This document shows positions 9,401-14,963 of a DNA stretch of 20,284 bases, piece by piece. The DNA comes from an uncultured Lachnospiraceae bacterium (lineage in GTDB: Bacteria; Bacillota; Clostridia; Lachnospirales; Lachnospiraceae). Each line of letters opens with the position of its first letter. Position 1 is the first letter of the stretch. Location of the stretch: contig CAJUMM010000039.1 in NCBI GenBank assembly GCA_910586955.1, forward strand, positions 1 through 20,284, given 5' to 3'. Under the pieces are notes generated by a model. That model ran no database searches. It worked only from the letters and a program-made list of their open reading frames with translations, and was not told the DNA's origin. A program made the translations under genes and the position numbers.

Positions 9401-11064
9401 ACCAGCAGCGTCCCGCCGTCTGCCACCGTAGGCTGTATAATTCCGGAAACCGGCAGTGTCCAGTTGGAAACCACCACTTTCCCTGCATTGGTAAAGTTAC
9501 CGCTTACCTCCACATTGCCTTGCTTTTCAATTCTCATATCCTGACTGTTATTGGTCATAGAACCATCAACAATCAGATTCCCTTTTCCTGGATCCAGCGT
9601 TCCGCCGGGAACATCGGAATCCCCGCCAATTCTCAATTTTCCGTTGTTTTCAAAATCTCCGCCGCCGACTGTCTCCACCTTGACGCTTCTGGGAATATTA
9701 ACCTCGCCTTCATTGATAAAGGCTCCCGTCTTCAGTGTACTCTTTTCTCCCAGCACCAGCTTGGCATTTCCAAAATTAACAAAAGTTCCGCTTCCATCCA
9801 AAAGCCCTTCTTGTTCCAGGATCAGCTCTCCCTCATTGGTAATGCTTCCCAGGGCTTTCATGGTTTCTTTTGAAGCAATGCGAAAACTGCCCTTATTCTC
9901 AATTTTACCTTTGACCTCCAAGGCCGCTTCCATACCCTGAACCGTCAAGGTTCCCAGATTGCGGATATTTCCGTCAAGATTAAATGCCTTCCCGCTGCCG
10001 CCCCGGATCCGCACGGCAGAACCTTTGGGTACGTCCACAGCCGGCACTTCCTTACTGCAGGTAAATGTTGTATTCTCGGCAACTACTAACTCCACTTCAC
10101 AAAAACCCTGGACTTTAATAATCGGCTTATTTATCAGGCCGAACTTTGCCGCCGGAGTAATAAGAACTCCTTTTGAATCTCCAAAATAAATGGTAAATTT
10201 TGGTAAATCATCCGGATTGCTGGGCTGTTTTGTGGCTCCTATTATCGTAATCATGGGATCTGTATTGGGCGCAATCTCTGTACCATCCTTATCCGTTGCC
10301 TCTTTCCATTGTCCCAAAACAGTAAAACTGCCGCCATTCTTAAGCCTAAAGCAGCTTCTTGCCTTTAACAGCTCCACATTCTCATCCATCTCATCCTGAC
10401 TTTCTGTGGCAATCTTCAATCCGTGGGCTTCTGCTGACTGAATTACCGTAGGCGGTGTTGGCGGATCCGGATCAGCATCCGGATCGGTCCCCGTATCCGC
10501 CATCGGCATCACACCCTCTCCCACCAGCACGGTGATATAGGGCAGATCCGCCTGATTCCAGTGCAGAGTATTCCCCTCCCTGTCCTTGTCGGCCAGCACC
10601 GGGGTATAAAAGTATACATTTCCGTCTTTGGAAGAATTAAAATTAGAACCGGTGCAGCCCTCCATAGAAGTATCAATCTTCCAACGAAGTACATCTACCG
10701 TAATATCCCGGAGCTCCGTAGACGTATAGGTCTGGGTCAGATCAGACACAATCCGCAGCACCGTAACGCCGGATACATCTGCCGCTGTGCCCTGCTCCAC
10801 CACCGCCTGTACCTTAAGCTCGCTGGGAAACATGATATCCGACTCCGAAGAATTAACCGCAACCTGCTGATAGCTCCAGTCTCCCGACGCATCTGTGCCC
10901 CGGATGGTAGTCTTCCCTGTTCCGTTTTCCTCCTGCACATCCGGCGTCTGTCCCTGGGATGACGCCTGGGCGGGTATCACCAAAGAACCTCCCAGCAGGA
11001 TCACGCCCAGCATGGCTGCTGCCGTTCGTCTAATGCTTCTCTCCCAATGTCTCATGATGCTCAT
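6472..11064 (-). CDS. Large cell-wall-anchored MBG-domain surface protein
   Basis: This 1530-aa protein is predicted to be exported and wall-anchored; adhesion is a guess from its architecture. Residues 1-35 are a signal peptide ending PAQAS. Residues about 365-600 hold about ten copies of a beta-helix-like motif N-x-G-x-hydrophobic-x-hydrophobic (for example ITNEGELIL, FINEGEVNI, FENNGKLRI, FTNAGKVVV). Residues about 1070-1165 are an MBG domain (KVYGEPDEPI). Residues about 1300-1405 form a compact pre-anchor domain ending LSPVAVAWAP. Residues 1407-1492 are an Asn/Asp/Pro/Gly/Thr stalk. The C-terminus has VNTGDNAP, a degenerate LPXTG-like sorting signal, then a membrane helix and MARAKRKEE. 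AAGGAG is 3 nt before the annotated ATG and 12 nt before a second ATG at 11053-11055, so the start is uncertain by three codons. It is monocistronic, with a promoter near 11203-11230. Confidence 0.85.
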   Translation of the reverse strand: MSIMRHWERSIRRTAAAMLGVILLGGSLVIPAQASSQGQTPDVQEENGTGKTTIRGTDASGDWSYQQVAVNSSESDIMFPSELKVQAVVEQGTAADVSGVTVLRIVSDLTQTYTSTELRDITVDVLRWKIDTSMEGCTGSNFNSSKDGNVYFYTPVLADKDREGNTLHWNQADLPYITVLVGEGVMPMADTGTDPDADPDPPTPPTVIQSAEAHGLKIATESQDEMDENVELLKARSCFRLKNGGSFTVLGQWKEATDKDGTEIAPNTDPMITIIGATKQPSNPDDLPKFTIYFGDSKGVLITPAAKFGLINKPIIKVQGFCEVELVVAENTTFTCSKEVPAVDVPKGSAVRIRGGSGKAFNLDGNIRNLGTLTVQGMEAALEVKGKIENKGSFRIASKETMKALGSITNEGELILEQEGLLDGSGTFVNFGNAKLVLGEKSTLKTGAFINEGEVNIPRSVKVETVGGGDFENNGKLRIGGDSDVPGGTLDPGKGNLIVDGSMTNNSQDMRIEKQGNVEVSGNFTNAGKVVVSNWTLPVSGIIQPTVADGGTLLVGKTGSPEVKNDGRIEIGEGGLLTSNMSGCKVINTGELSLASVEAVGSVPSCLGSNIKLQKGKDATTGEESGEFYLTDITSGMVLPMEDIAYNGENHYNTLFQKCAYKKLYNEEPDPEDPSATWDLPDYEGITFQVTPAQGWGVDLYNNSKGNDSVNKSIRFSSKGDANGNYYVVYKNVNRRKDPAFTSFHMFPATLSIDVNGTGKEIPKDHPDYQTVFQWDPEEEEVRKGYSLGENMEIRVNLAIETRIGMQANQGDSLKVTIKEKADPTHYLTDTGRKELNNAAYTLSFDKLGISSETIKVSTLFNGAPIKAGIYEVEIQYDEPALNNVTEITVDNDTFQVGMSVINEVSTILHPTKANELYVLRTFPEIDISRYSKDYTYGDEIPNPDIDAVTAIIRNYYGNAPLECEWYKTDDLEQVKKENDAIKEEIRALWTANKKDEALALKTKKAEHFVGSEFPTKEFLENNGEYEGVVAGDYVLRVMLGDDYDDSKFSTYSAPGEIYQRIHVNTKLATLRISMDPGPSKVYGEPDEPIEYEAEGLVGDDVLNGQLGRARDRENVDSSGNQGEDRYDKVGSYLINTGTINTNLNKNYEIVLASSNYQFQIVPKDLNWNTQNLIVAEQDNRYKVYGGLTLRGLESKDNGYVGVTYDNLVISEDGKSLEVTNPKVIDIYGNEESKYASNYNPPRSNTIPIDETIYRLSVTEGSITHLSEALKKANQTVPGITSRMTSEIKTLRNNKLGYKSDSEYKLYDVKIITESGETVEDIFQKGGLMVTIPYPEGTSKSTHNFVAIHMISSEITGAPQVASLEKYSGSGGTEANGETFYKIEKTDEGLVIKVTGLSPVAVAWAPTSSNPDDPNNPDNPDNPNNPDDPNGGNNNGTNSGNNNGTNNGTNSGNNNGTNSGTNSTDKNNNSTDKNNNNANTTTNKNGSTTQTSGVNTGDNAPILFYSISALAALLLLIFIICMARAKRKEE
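6589..6846 (-). repeat. Low-complexity Asn-rich stalk with 24-nt tandem repeats
   Basis: This in-frame tract encodes the wall-spanning stalk of the surface protein (residues 1407-1492: PDDPNNPDNP-type, then NNNGTNSG-type, then STDKNNN-type). At DNA level three imperfect 24-nt units lie at 6694-6717, 6730-6753 and 6754-6777, with a 12-nt half unit at 6718-6729; two further STDKNNN units lie near 6633-6675. Units are multiples of 3, so copy changes would alter stalk length without breaking the frame. Confidence 0.85.
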
Positions 11065-11182
11065 TCACTCCTTCTTTACTCTGTGTTTCTATCTGCTTAC
11101 TTTCCGCACACAGAATTCTCCACAGAACCGTGCCGCGGTCTACACGTACAGAATTTATGTAAACCAAGCAAAAGAATCCTCT

Positions 11183-11230
11183 ATTATATTCTTCGTCTGT
11201 TTTTTATAGAAACTAAGTTTATTTTATCAA
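11183..11230 (-). promoter_or_regulatory. Promoter region of the large surface-protein gene
   Basis: On the minus strand TTGATA (11225-11230) and TATAAA (11203-11208) are 16 nt apart, each 5/6 to consensus. A second, perfect -10 hexamer TATAAT lies at 11183-11188 without a good -35. The leader would be about 110-135 nt. Three ACAGAA copies lie in it, at 11110, 11122 and 11148 (plus-strand reading); their meaning is unclear. Confidence 0.55.
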
Positions 11231-11263
11231 AAATGTATGGAAATGTGAAGCCCCCGGCAAGGG

Positions 11264-11281
11264 AATTTTGTAAAGGAAATT
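11264..11281 (+). repeat. 18-nt direct repeat, copy 1
   Basis: The 18-mer beginning AATTTTGTAAAGG is identical to 12131-12148 in the same orientation, 867 nt away. It lies upstream of the surface-protein promoter. Together the two copies bracket the damaged minus-strand DUF4160/DUF2442 pair. Confidence 0.75.
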
Positions 11282-11449
11282 TCCGCTAATTTCATTGCCT
11301 GTCCCAACCTGCGTCCTTCCCATGGGCAGAGAAAGGCGGCGCGCTGTGTAACTACAGGCTCCGCTCTTTTTTGTGTGCTCCTATTCTGTTACCCTCAGTG
11401 TACAAGGGTAATCTCAGTTCCGCTCCGCTTCGTCTGGAAGCGATTCATC
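11282..11449. other. Gene-free stretch between surface protein and DUF2442
   Basis: I see no credible gene here. The stretch is more GC-rich than the DUF island to its right. It holds a broken stem reading plus (GGCGG 11335-11339 with CCGCT 11361-11365, and CTGT/ACAG inside) followed by six T at 11367-11372. Two small hairpins follow: TTACCCT/AGGGTAA (11389-11411) and CGCTTC/GAAGCG (11426-11442). Neither has a T-tract on the minus side, so no clear terminator for the minus-strand DUF2442 gene is found. Confidence 0.4.
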
Positions 11450-11704
11450 TTATGAAACAATATTTTTCCCGTTTATCCGCAACTCTTCGCTTGCGAGGTC
11501 TATTTCGTCATTCCAACTAATCCCAAAACCTCCAGCATCAACTTTTACTTGCTGAAACAGCCCTTTGATTGTTTTAAGATTATTAAATACATCCCATTTT
11601 GAAAATAATGGTTTTATGTCATATTCCGTCTTTACTCCATCTGTAAATAACACAGACAAAACAAAATTTTCTTTTGGCTCTACACTTTGTACTCTGTAAA
11701 ACAT
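11450..11704 (-). CDS. DUF2442 domain protein (partner of broken DUF4160)
   Basis: This small 84-aa protein matches the DUF2442 pattern: an N-terminal strand set around VLFTDGVKTEYDIKPLF, then a predicted strand-turn GFGISWNDEIDLASEEL near the C-terminus, where the family usually has a W/F-x-D-x-(I/V)-D-(I/L)-x-x-(E/D)-x-L motif. No biochemical function is known to me. DUF2442 genes often lie next to DUF4160 genes, and the pairs have a toxin-antitoxin-like layout, which is inference. GGAGG with a 7-nt spacer fixes the start. The gene follows the DUF4160 pseudogene by 37 nt in the same direction. It appears intact although its partner is broken. The surrounding DNA is AT-rich compared with the operons on either side, suggesting transfer. 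Confidence 0.8.
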   Translation of the reverse strand: MFYRVQSVEPKENFVLSVLFTDGVKTEYDIKPLFSKWDVFNNLKTIKGLFQQVKVDAGGFGISWNDEIDLASEELRINGKNIVS

Positions 11705-11742
11705 TGCAACACCTCCAACAAATAAGAATGGCAGCCAGGGGA

Positions 11743-11997
11743 CTATTCCAAAGGCGGCAACTCTACAAAGTTTTGAGTTTTCCAGATTTCAAGGAGTTCA
11801 TCCCGATTTTTATTTGTCCATTCCTCAACCATTTTCAACGCTCTTCTTGGCAAATCACCAACAAGCATTTCGCCCGTTCTAATATCGATTTCTGCTAAAT
11901 ATTCACCATAAATAACATGTATATGCGGCGGATTATGTTCTGCTTATCTAAAATACATTTTAATTATAATTCCGTAAAATCTTGATATTACTGGCAT
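11743..11997 (-). pseudogene. DUF4160 gene broken by a premature TAA
   Basis: Read on the minus strand from ATG at 11997, the frame gives MPVISRFYGIIIKMYFR, then TAA (11944-11946, codon 18), then AEHNPPHIHVIYGEY and on to a normal stop (TAG, 11743-11745), 85 codons in all. The sequence on both sides of the TAA is a good DUF4160, including the start block MPxISxFYGI and the hallmark HNPPHIHxIYG. The simplest cause is one C-to-T change turning CAA (Gln) into TAA; no frameshift is needed. No suitable restart codon lies near the break, since the next ATG comes only at codon 44. GGGAG lies about 11 nt before the first ATG. A sequencing error or stop-codon readthrough are the alternatives. Confidence 0.85.
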
Positions 11998-12095
11998 TGT
12001 GTTTTGTTCTCCCATCTCCCTTTCGGGTTATTAGCTCTTGCTCACCTGATAACACCATTACGATATATCCGCACTCCTTGCAAAACAATAGTACC

Positions 12096-12135
12096 ACAAT
12101 TTTTATATTCGTACAATTTACAATATGCACAATTT
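12096..12135. promoter_or_regulatory. Triple ACAATTT motif in the divergent intergenic region
   Basis: The 217-nt gap between the two divergent DUF4160 genes (11998-12214) is AT-rich and has no gene. ACAATTT occurs three times in the same orientation at 12096, 12113 and 12129, spaced 17 and 16 nt. The third copy runs into the 18-nt repeat. On the minus strand TTGTAC-N17-TACTAT is a weak promoter candidate overlapping the copies. The arrangement would suit an operator that controls both modules, but this is inference. Confidence 0.4.
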
Positions 12136-12148
12136 TGTAAAGGAAATT
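12131..12148 (+). repeat. 18-nt direct repeat, copy 2
   Basis: This copy is identical to 11264-11281. It lies about 65 nt before the plus-strand DUF4160 start, just upstream of the possible -35 TTGACT. Confidence 0.75.
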
Positions 12149-12153
12149 CCCCT

Positions 12154-12182
12154 CTTGACTTTTCCCAATATTATATACAAAA
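12154..12182 (+). promoter_or_regulatory. Candidate promoter of the plus-strand DUF4160-DUF2442 pair
   Basis: TTGACT (12154-12159) is followed after 17 nt by CAAAAT (4/6 to TATAAT). The very AT-rich stretch ATTATATAC just before it offers other -10 choices. A promoter is expected here because the pair begins about 30 nt downstream, but the exact hexamers are uncertain. Confidence 0.35.
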
Positions 12183-12214
12183 TAAAAATATCAAAAGGAA
12201 AGGAAAGATCTCAA

Positions 12215-12481
12215 ATGCCAGCACTATCTATGTTTTTTGGAATAATTGTACGAATGCAAAGTGAGCGTGGCGGAAAGCATAACAAACCACATATTCATGC
12301 TATTTATGGAGATTCTGAAATTGTGCTTGGAATAGACGGAGAAGTTTTGGAAGGAACCTTCCCTAATAAACAAATGAAACTTTTACTAGCCTGGATCACA
12401 ATTCATGAAGACGAACTTCATGCAAATTGGAAACTATTAAGTAATGGCGAGGGATATTTCAAAATTGAACCCTTACGTTAA
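12215..12481 (+). CDS. DUF4160 domain protein (intact copy)
   Basis: This 88-aa protein opens MPALSMFFGIIVRM and carries the family hallmark HNKPHIHAIYG, followed by IDGEVLEGTFPNKQMKLLLAW and a helical C-terminal half ending FKIEPLR. Those features are typical of DUF4160. Its function is unknown; the H-x-H pair could bind metal, but that is a guess. The open frame extends upstream to 12125, but the conserved MPxLS opening and the purine-rich AGGAAAG about 10 nt before it put the start at 12215. It is followed by a DUF2442 gene after 18 nt, so the two are very likely translated from one transcript. It is only distantly similar to the broken copy on the other strand, so this is not a recent tandem duplication. 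Confidence 0.85.
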   Translation: MPALSMFFGIIVRMQSERGGKHNKPHIHAIYGDSEIVLGIDGEVLEGTFPNKQMKLLLAWITIHEDELHANWKLLSNGEGYFKIEPLR

Positions 12482-12499
12482 AAAATGGAGGACCCCATA

Positions 12500-12757
12500 A
12501 TGCTAAGACCTACGGCAGTTCACGCAGAAGCAATATGCGCATACCAAATACTGGTAGAATTTGACAACGGAGAAAAAAAATATTTTGATGTCGAACCATA
12601 CATAAAAGGTGAATGGTATGGACAACTGCGATCTTTCGAGTATTTTAAACGGGTTTTCACAGACGGCTTTACAGTGGTATGGCCGGACGGGCAGGATATA
12701 TGTCCGGACGAACTCTACATCTTCAGTAAACCCGCAAAAAAAGAGCGCCGTTCTTAA
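12500..12757 (+). CDS. DUF2442 domain protein (intact pair)
   Basis: This 85-aa protein has the DUF2442 pattern: ILVEFDNGEKKYFDVEPYI in the first half and FTVVWPDGQDICPDELYI near the end. Its function is unknown. An earlier in-frame ATG at 12485 exists, but TGGAGG (12486-12491) overlaps that codon and sits 8 nt before the ATG at 12500, so the latter is the start. The gene follows DUF4160 by 18 nt. Its last codons (KKERRS) run into the terminator hairpin of the opposite operon, and its TAA overlaps the TAA of the Mrr-like gene in the shared bases TTAA. Confidence 0.85.
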   Translation: MLRPTAVHAEAICAYQILVEFDNGEKKYFDVEPYIKGEWYGQLRSFEYFKRVFTDGFTVVWPDGQDICPDELYIFSKPAKKERRS

Positions 12758-12763
12758 CGGCGC
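12736..12763 (-). terminator. Intrinsic terminator of the infB-to-nuclease operon
   Basis: Read minus, GCGCCGTT-AAG-AACGGCGC (12745-12763) forms an 8-bp GC-rich stem with a 3-nt loop, followed by TC and seven T (12736-12742). That is a classic rho-independent terminator. It covers the stop codons of both converging genes and lies mostly inside the coding end of the plus-strand DUF2442 gene. Confidence 0.88.
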
Positions 12764-13254
12764 CCCGCTCTTCGTACCAGTTTCCGAAGCTCTTCCCGAT
12801 CCCAGAGCTCCACTCCAATCTCATCCCCCAGTTCCAGGGCCGACTGGGTAAAATAGCTGTTGGTGAGAACTACGGCCCGGTCGCAGCCGTAGAACCCGGC
12901 TCCGGCATAGGCCTCCTGAACCGCTTTGTTGGGGATTTTTGAGGTATAGTGCTTGCACTGTATGGCATAAGACAGGTTATCCTTCTGGGCCAGGATATCC
13001 ACCCCCTGGTCCCCGCTTCCCTTGGTGACTTCCACGTGGCAGAACCCGTTCCTGGTAAGAAGCTTTGCCACATACCCCTCGAACTCCCAGCCGTCCATGG
13101 CGTCGAAATCCATTTTGCGGAAACGCCTTCCCTCCCTGCCCCGGTTCCAAAACCAGATCAAAAGGCGCAGCAGCATTTTCACCGGCCAGAAGAGTATGCG
13201 CAGGGCCAAAAGCACCGGAGCCGCCACAAGGTAATAAAAGAGCCGCATCATCAT
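12754..13254 (-). CDS. Membrane-anchored Mrr-type restriction endonuclease
   Basis: This 166-aa protein has a hydrophobic N-terminus (residues about 4-37, one or two membrane segments), a basic linker, then an Mrr-catalytic (PD-(D/E)XK fold) domain from about 50 to 160. Visible active-site residues are E57/E59 (GWEFEGYV), D86 (GDQGVDIL) and Q99-x-K101 (AIQCKHY). The rest of the domain is intact, including ALELGDEIGVELWDREEL. Mrr-type nucleases cut modified or foreign DNA; small membrane-tethered members are common in Firmicutes and their role is not settled. Its ATG overlaps the transporter stop codon (ATGA at 13251-13254) and it has only a weak Shine-Dalgarno, so its translation probably depends on the transporter gene. 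Two further ATG codons follow directly, so the start could shift by up to two residues. It is the last gene of the operon. Confidence 0.85.
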   Translation of the reverse strand: MMMRLFYYLVAAPVLLALRILFWPVKMLLRLLIWFWNRGREGRRFRKMDFDAMDGWEFEGYVAKLLTRNGFCHVEVTKGSGDQGVDILAQKDNLSYAIQCKHYTSKIPNKAVQEAYAGAGFYGCDRAVVLTNSYFTQSALELGDEIGVELWDREELRKLVRRAGRR

Positions 13255-14870
13255 TCATCCAGAATCGCAAAAGCGATATTAGTGGCATGGTCCGCCACAC
13301 GCTCCAGGCCGGAACAGATATCCGAGAAAATCATTCCCGCCGCCGGCGTACACTCGTTCCGGGTCAGACGGTCCACATGGGACTGCTGGAGTTTCTTTTC
13401 CAGATGATCCACCTGATCCTCAATCTGGGTAATCTCCTCCACGTGCTCCCGGTTGTTGTGGGAGAAGGTGTCCAGAGAGTACATTAAAATCTTATTCACC
13501 AGCTCCAGAAGCTCTCCCAGCTCATGCTGGGCTTCCTTGCTGAAACCCACACCCTTCTCAATCCTCTGCTTCGCCGCATCCGCAGCATTCTCTGCGTGAT
13601 CACCGATACGCTCAATGTCGTTCACCACATGGAAGAGGCCGCCGATACTTTTGGCATCATCCACCGGGAGGGTGGACTGGTTAATCTTCACCAGATAATC
13701 CGTAATGGCATGGTTCAGGAAGTTGATATTCTCCTCCACATGATAGACCTCTTCAATATCCTCCTCGTCCAGGGTAATCAAAGCGTTCATAGCCCGGTTC
13801 AGGTTGTTGTAGGCCATTTGTCCCATGCGCTCCAGCTCCATGGTCACCTCAACCACAGCCGTAGCCGGGGAGAACACATTCTTGGAGCCTATGTACACCA
13901 GCTCGAAATCCTTCTCGTCGTCGCTCTCGCTGCCGGGAACCAGAAGATAGGTCAGCTTCACGATAAGCCCGGAAACAGGGAAAAGCACAATTACCTGGAA
14001 CACCTTGAAAATCGTGTGGGCATTGGCCACGGCCCGTCCCATATTTCCGCCGGAGATCTGCAGGAAGAATTCCTCCATCCACCGGGAGGCAAAGGCCAGC
14101 ACCACCACCATCAGTATGGTGCCGAACACATTAAACAGAAAATGAATCAGAGCCGCCCGCTTGGCATCCTTCTTGCCGCTTAAGCCCGCCAGAAGCGCCG
14201 AGGTACAGGCGCCGATATTACAGCCCAGAATAATATAGAAGCACATGCCCAAATCCAGAAGTCCCTGCTGGGCCATCAAAAGAACGATACTGACCGTCAC
14301 GGAGGAACTCTGGACCACAGCCGTCACCAGAAATCCCATGAAAATCGCCAGAACCGGCTGGGACAGGGAGGAGAGGGCCTGTACAATCAGCGGAGACTCC
14401 CGCAGGGAGGACATACTGCCGGACATTCCGCTCAATCCCATAAACAAGACGCCGAAGCCCAGGACCACTTCCCCGATCTTTTTCACCATGGGCTTCTTGC
14501 AGAACATAACCATAATCACGCCTGCCATAAGGAATACCGGGGCAATCTCGGACAGGTTAAAGGCAACCAGCTGGGAGGTAACGGTAGTACCGATATTGGC
14601 TCCCATAATCACCCCTGCCGCCTGGTACAGGTTCATCAGGCCGGAGTTTACAAAACTTACCACCATAACGGTAGTGGCACTGGAAGACTGGATAATGGCG
14701 CAGAATACCACGCCTACCAGCATTCCCACAAAACGGTTTTTGGTAAAAAACTCTAAAATTCCACGCAGCTTTGCTCCGGCTGCTTTCTCCAATCCGTCGC
14801 TCATCAGCTTCATTCCGTAGAGGAATAAGCCCAGGCCGCCAATCAGCCCAAGAACGATTGAGTAATCCAT
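13251..14870 (-). CDS. Na+/phosphate cotransporter with C-terminal PhoU-like domain
   Basis: This protein belongs to the NptA/YjbB family of the inner membrane, which moves phosphate with sodium. It is 539 aa. Two inverted Na_Pi_cotrans repeats carry the signature QSSS at residues 61-64 (QSSSATTVMV) and 187-190 (QSSSVTVSIV), within about eight membrane segments up to residue 315. The cytoplasmic part from about 345 is a helical PhoU-like domain (NINFLNHAITDYLVKI, DIERIGDHAENAADAA). An upstream in-frame ATG at 14888 exists, but the Shine-Dalgarno AAAGGAG (14878-14884) lies next to it and 7 nt before the ATG at 14870, so 14870 is the start. A 93-nt gap separates it from ribF, long enough for its own promoter. 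It is followed, with a 4-nt overlap, by the Mrr-like nuclease. Confidence 0.92.
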   Translation of the reverse strand: MDYSIVLGLIGGLGLFLYGMKLMSDGLEKAAGAKLRGILEFFTKNRFVGMLVGVVFCAIIQSSSATTVMVVSFVNSGLMNLYQAAGVIMGANIGTTVTSQLVAFNLSEIAPVFLMAGVIMVMFCKKPMVKKIGEVVLGFGVLFMGLSGMSGSMSSLRESPLIVQALSSLSQPVLAIFMGFLVTAVVQSSSVTVSIVLLMAQQGLLDLGMCFYIILGCNIGACTSALLAGLSGKKDAKRAALIHFLFNVFGTILMVVVLAFASRWMEEFFLQISGGNMGRAVANAHTIFKVFQVIVLFPVSGLIVKLTYLLVPGSESDDEKDFELVYIGSKNVFSPATAVVEVTMELERMGQMAYNNLNRAMNALITLDEEDIEEVYHVEENINFLNHAITDYLVKINQSTLPVDDAKSIGGLFHVVNDIERIGDHAENAADAAKQRIEKGVGFSKEAQHELGELLELVNKILMYSLDTFSHNNREHVEEITQIEDQVDHLEKKLQQSHVDRLTRNECTPAAGMIFSDICSGLERVADHATNIAFAILDE

Positions 14871-14895
14871 GAACTTTCTCCTTTGCATCTTGGAT

Positions 14896-14950
14896 TTTTA
14901 CAAATCTTTCACGAAGGTTCCAATAATACTGTAATATAATTTTACAAATC
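14896..14950. repeat. Paired 11-nt repeats upstream of the phosphate transporter
   Basis: TTTTACAAATC occurs at 14896-14906 and 14940-14950 (GATTTGTAAAA read minus), 44 nt apart, about four helical turns, in the 93-nt gap before the transporter. A weak promoter (TTGCAG-N17-TACAGT, minus) lies across this region. They may be operator half-sites; no known regulator is matched. Confidence 0.35.
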
Positions 14951-14963
14951 CTGCAAGCACATT

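Noticed and set aside
11674..11898. Plus-strand frame of 74 codons
   Set aside because: It is antisense to the DUF4160 pseudogene, whose minus-strand frame carries the recognisable HNPPHIH block.
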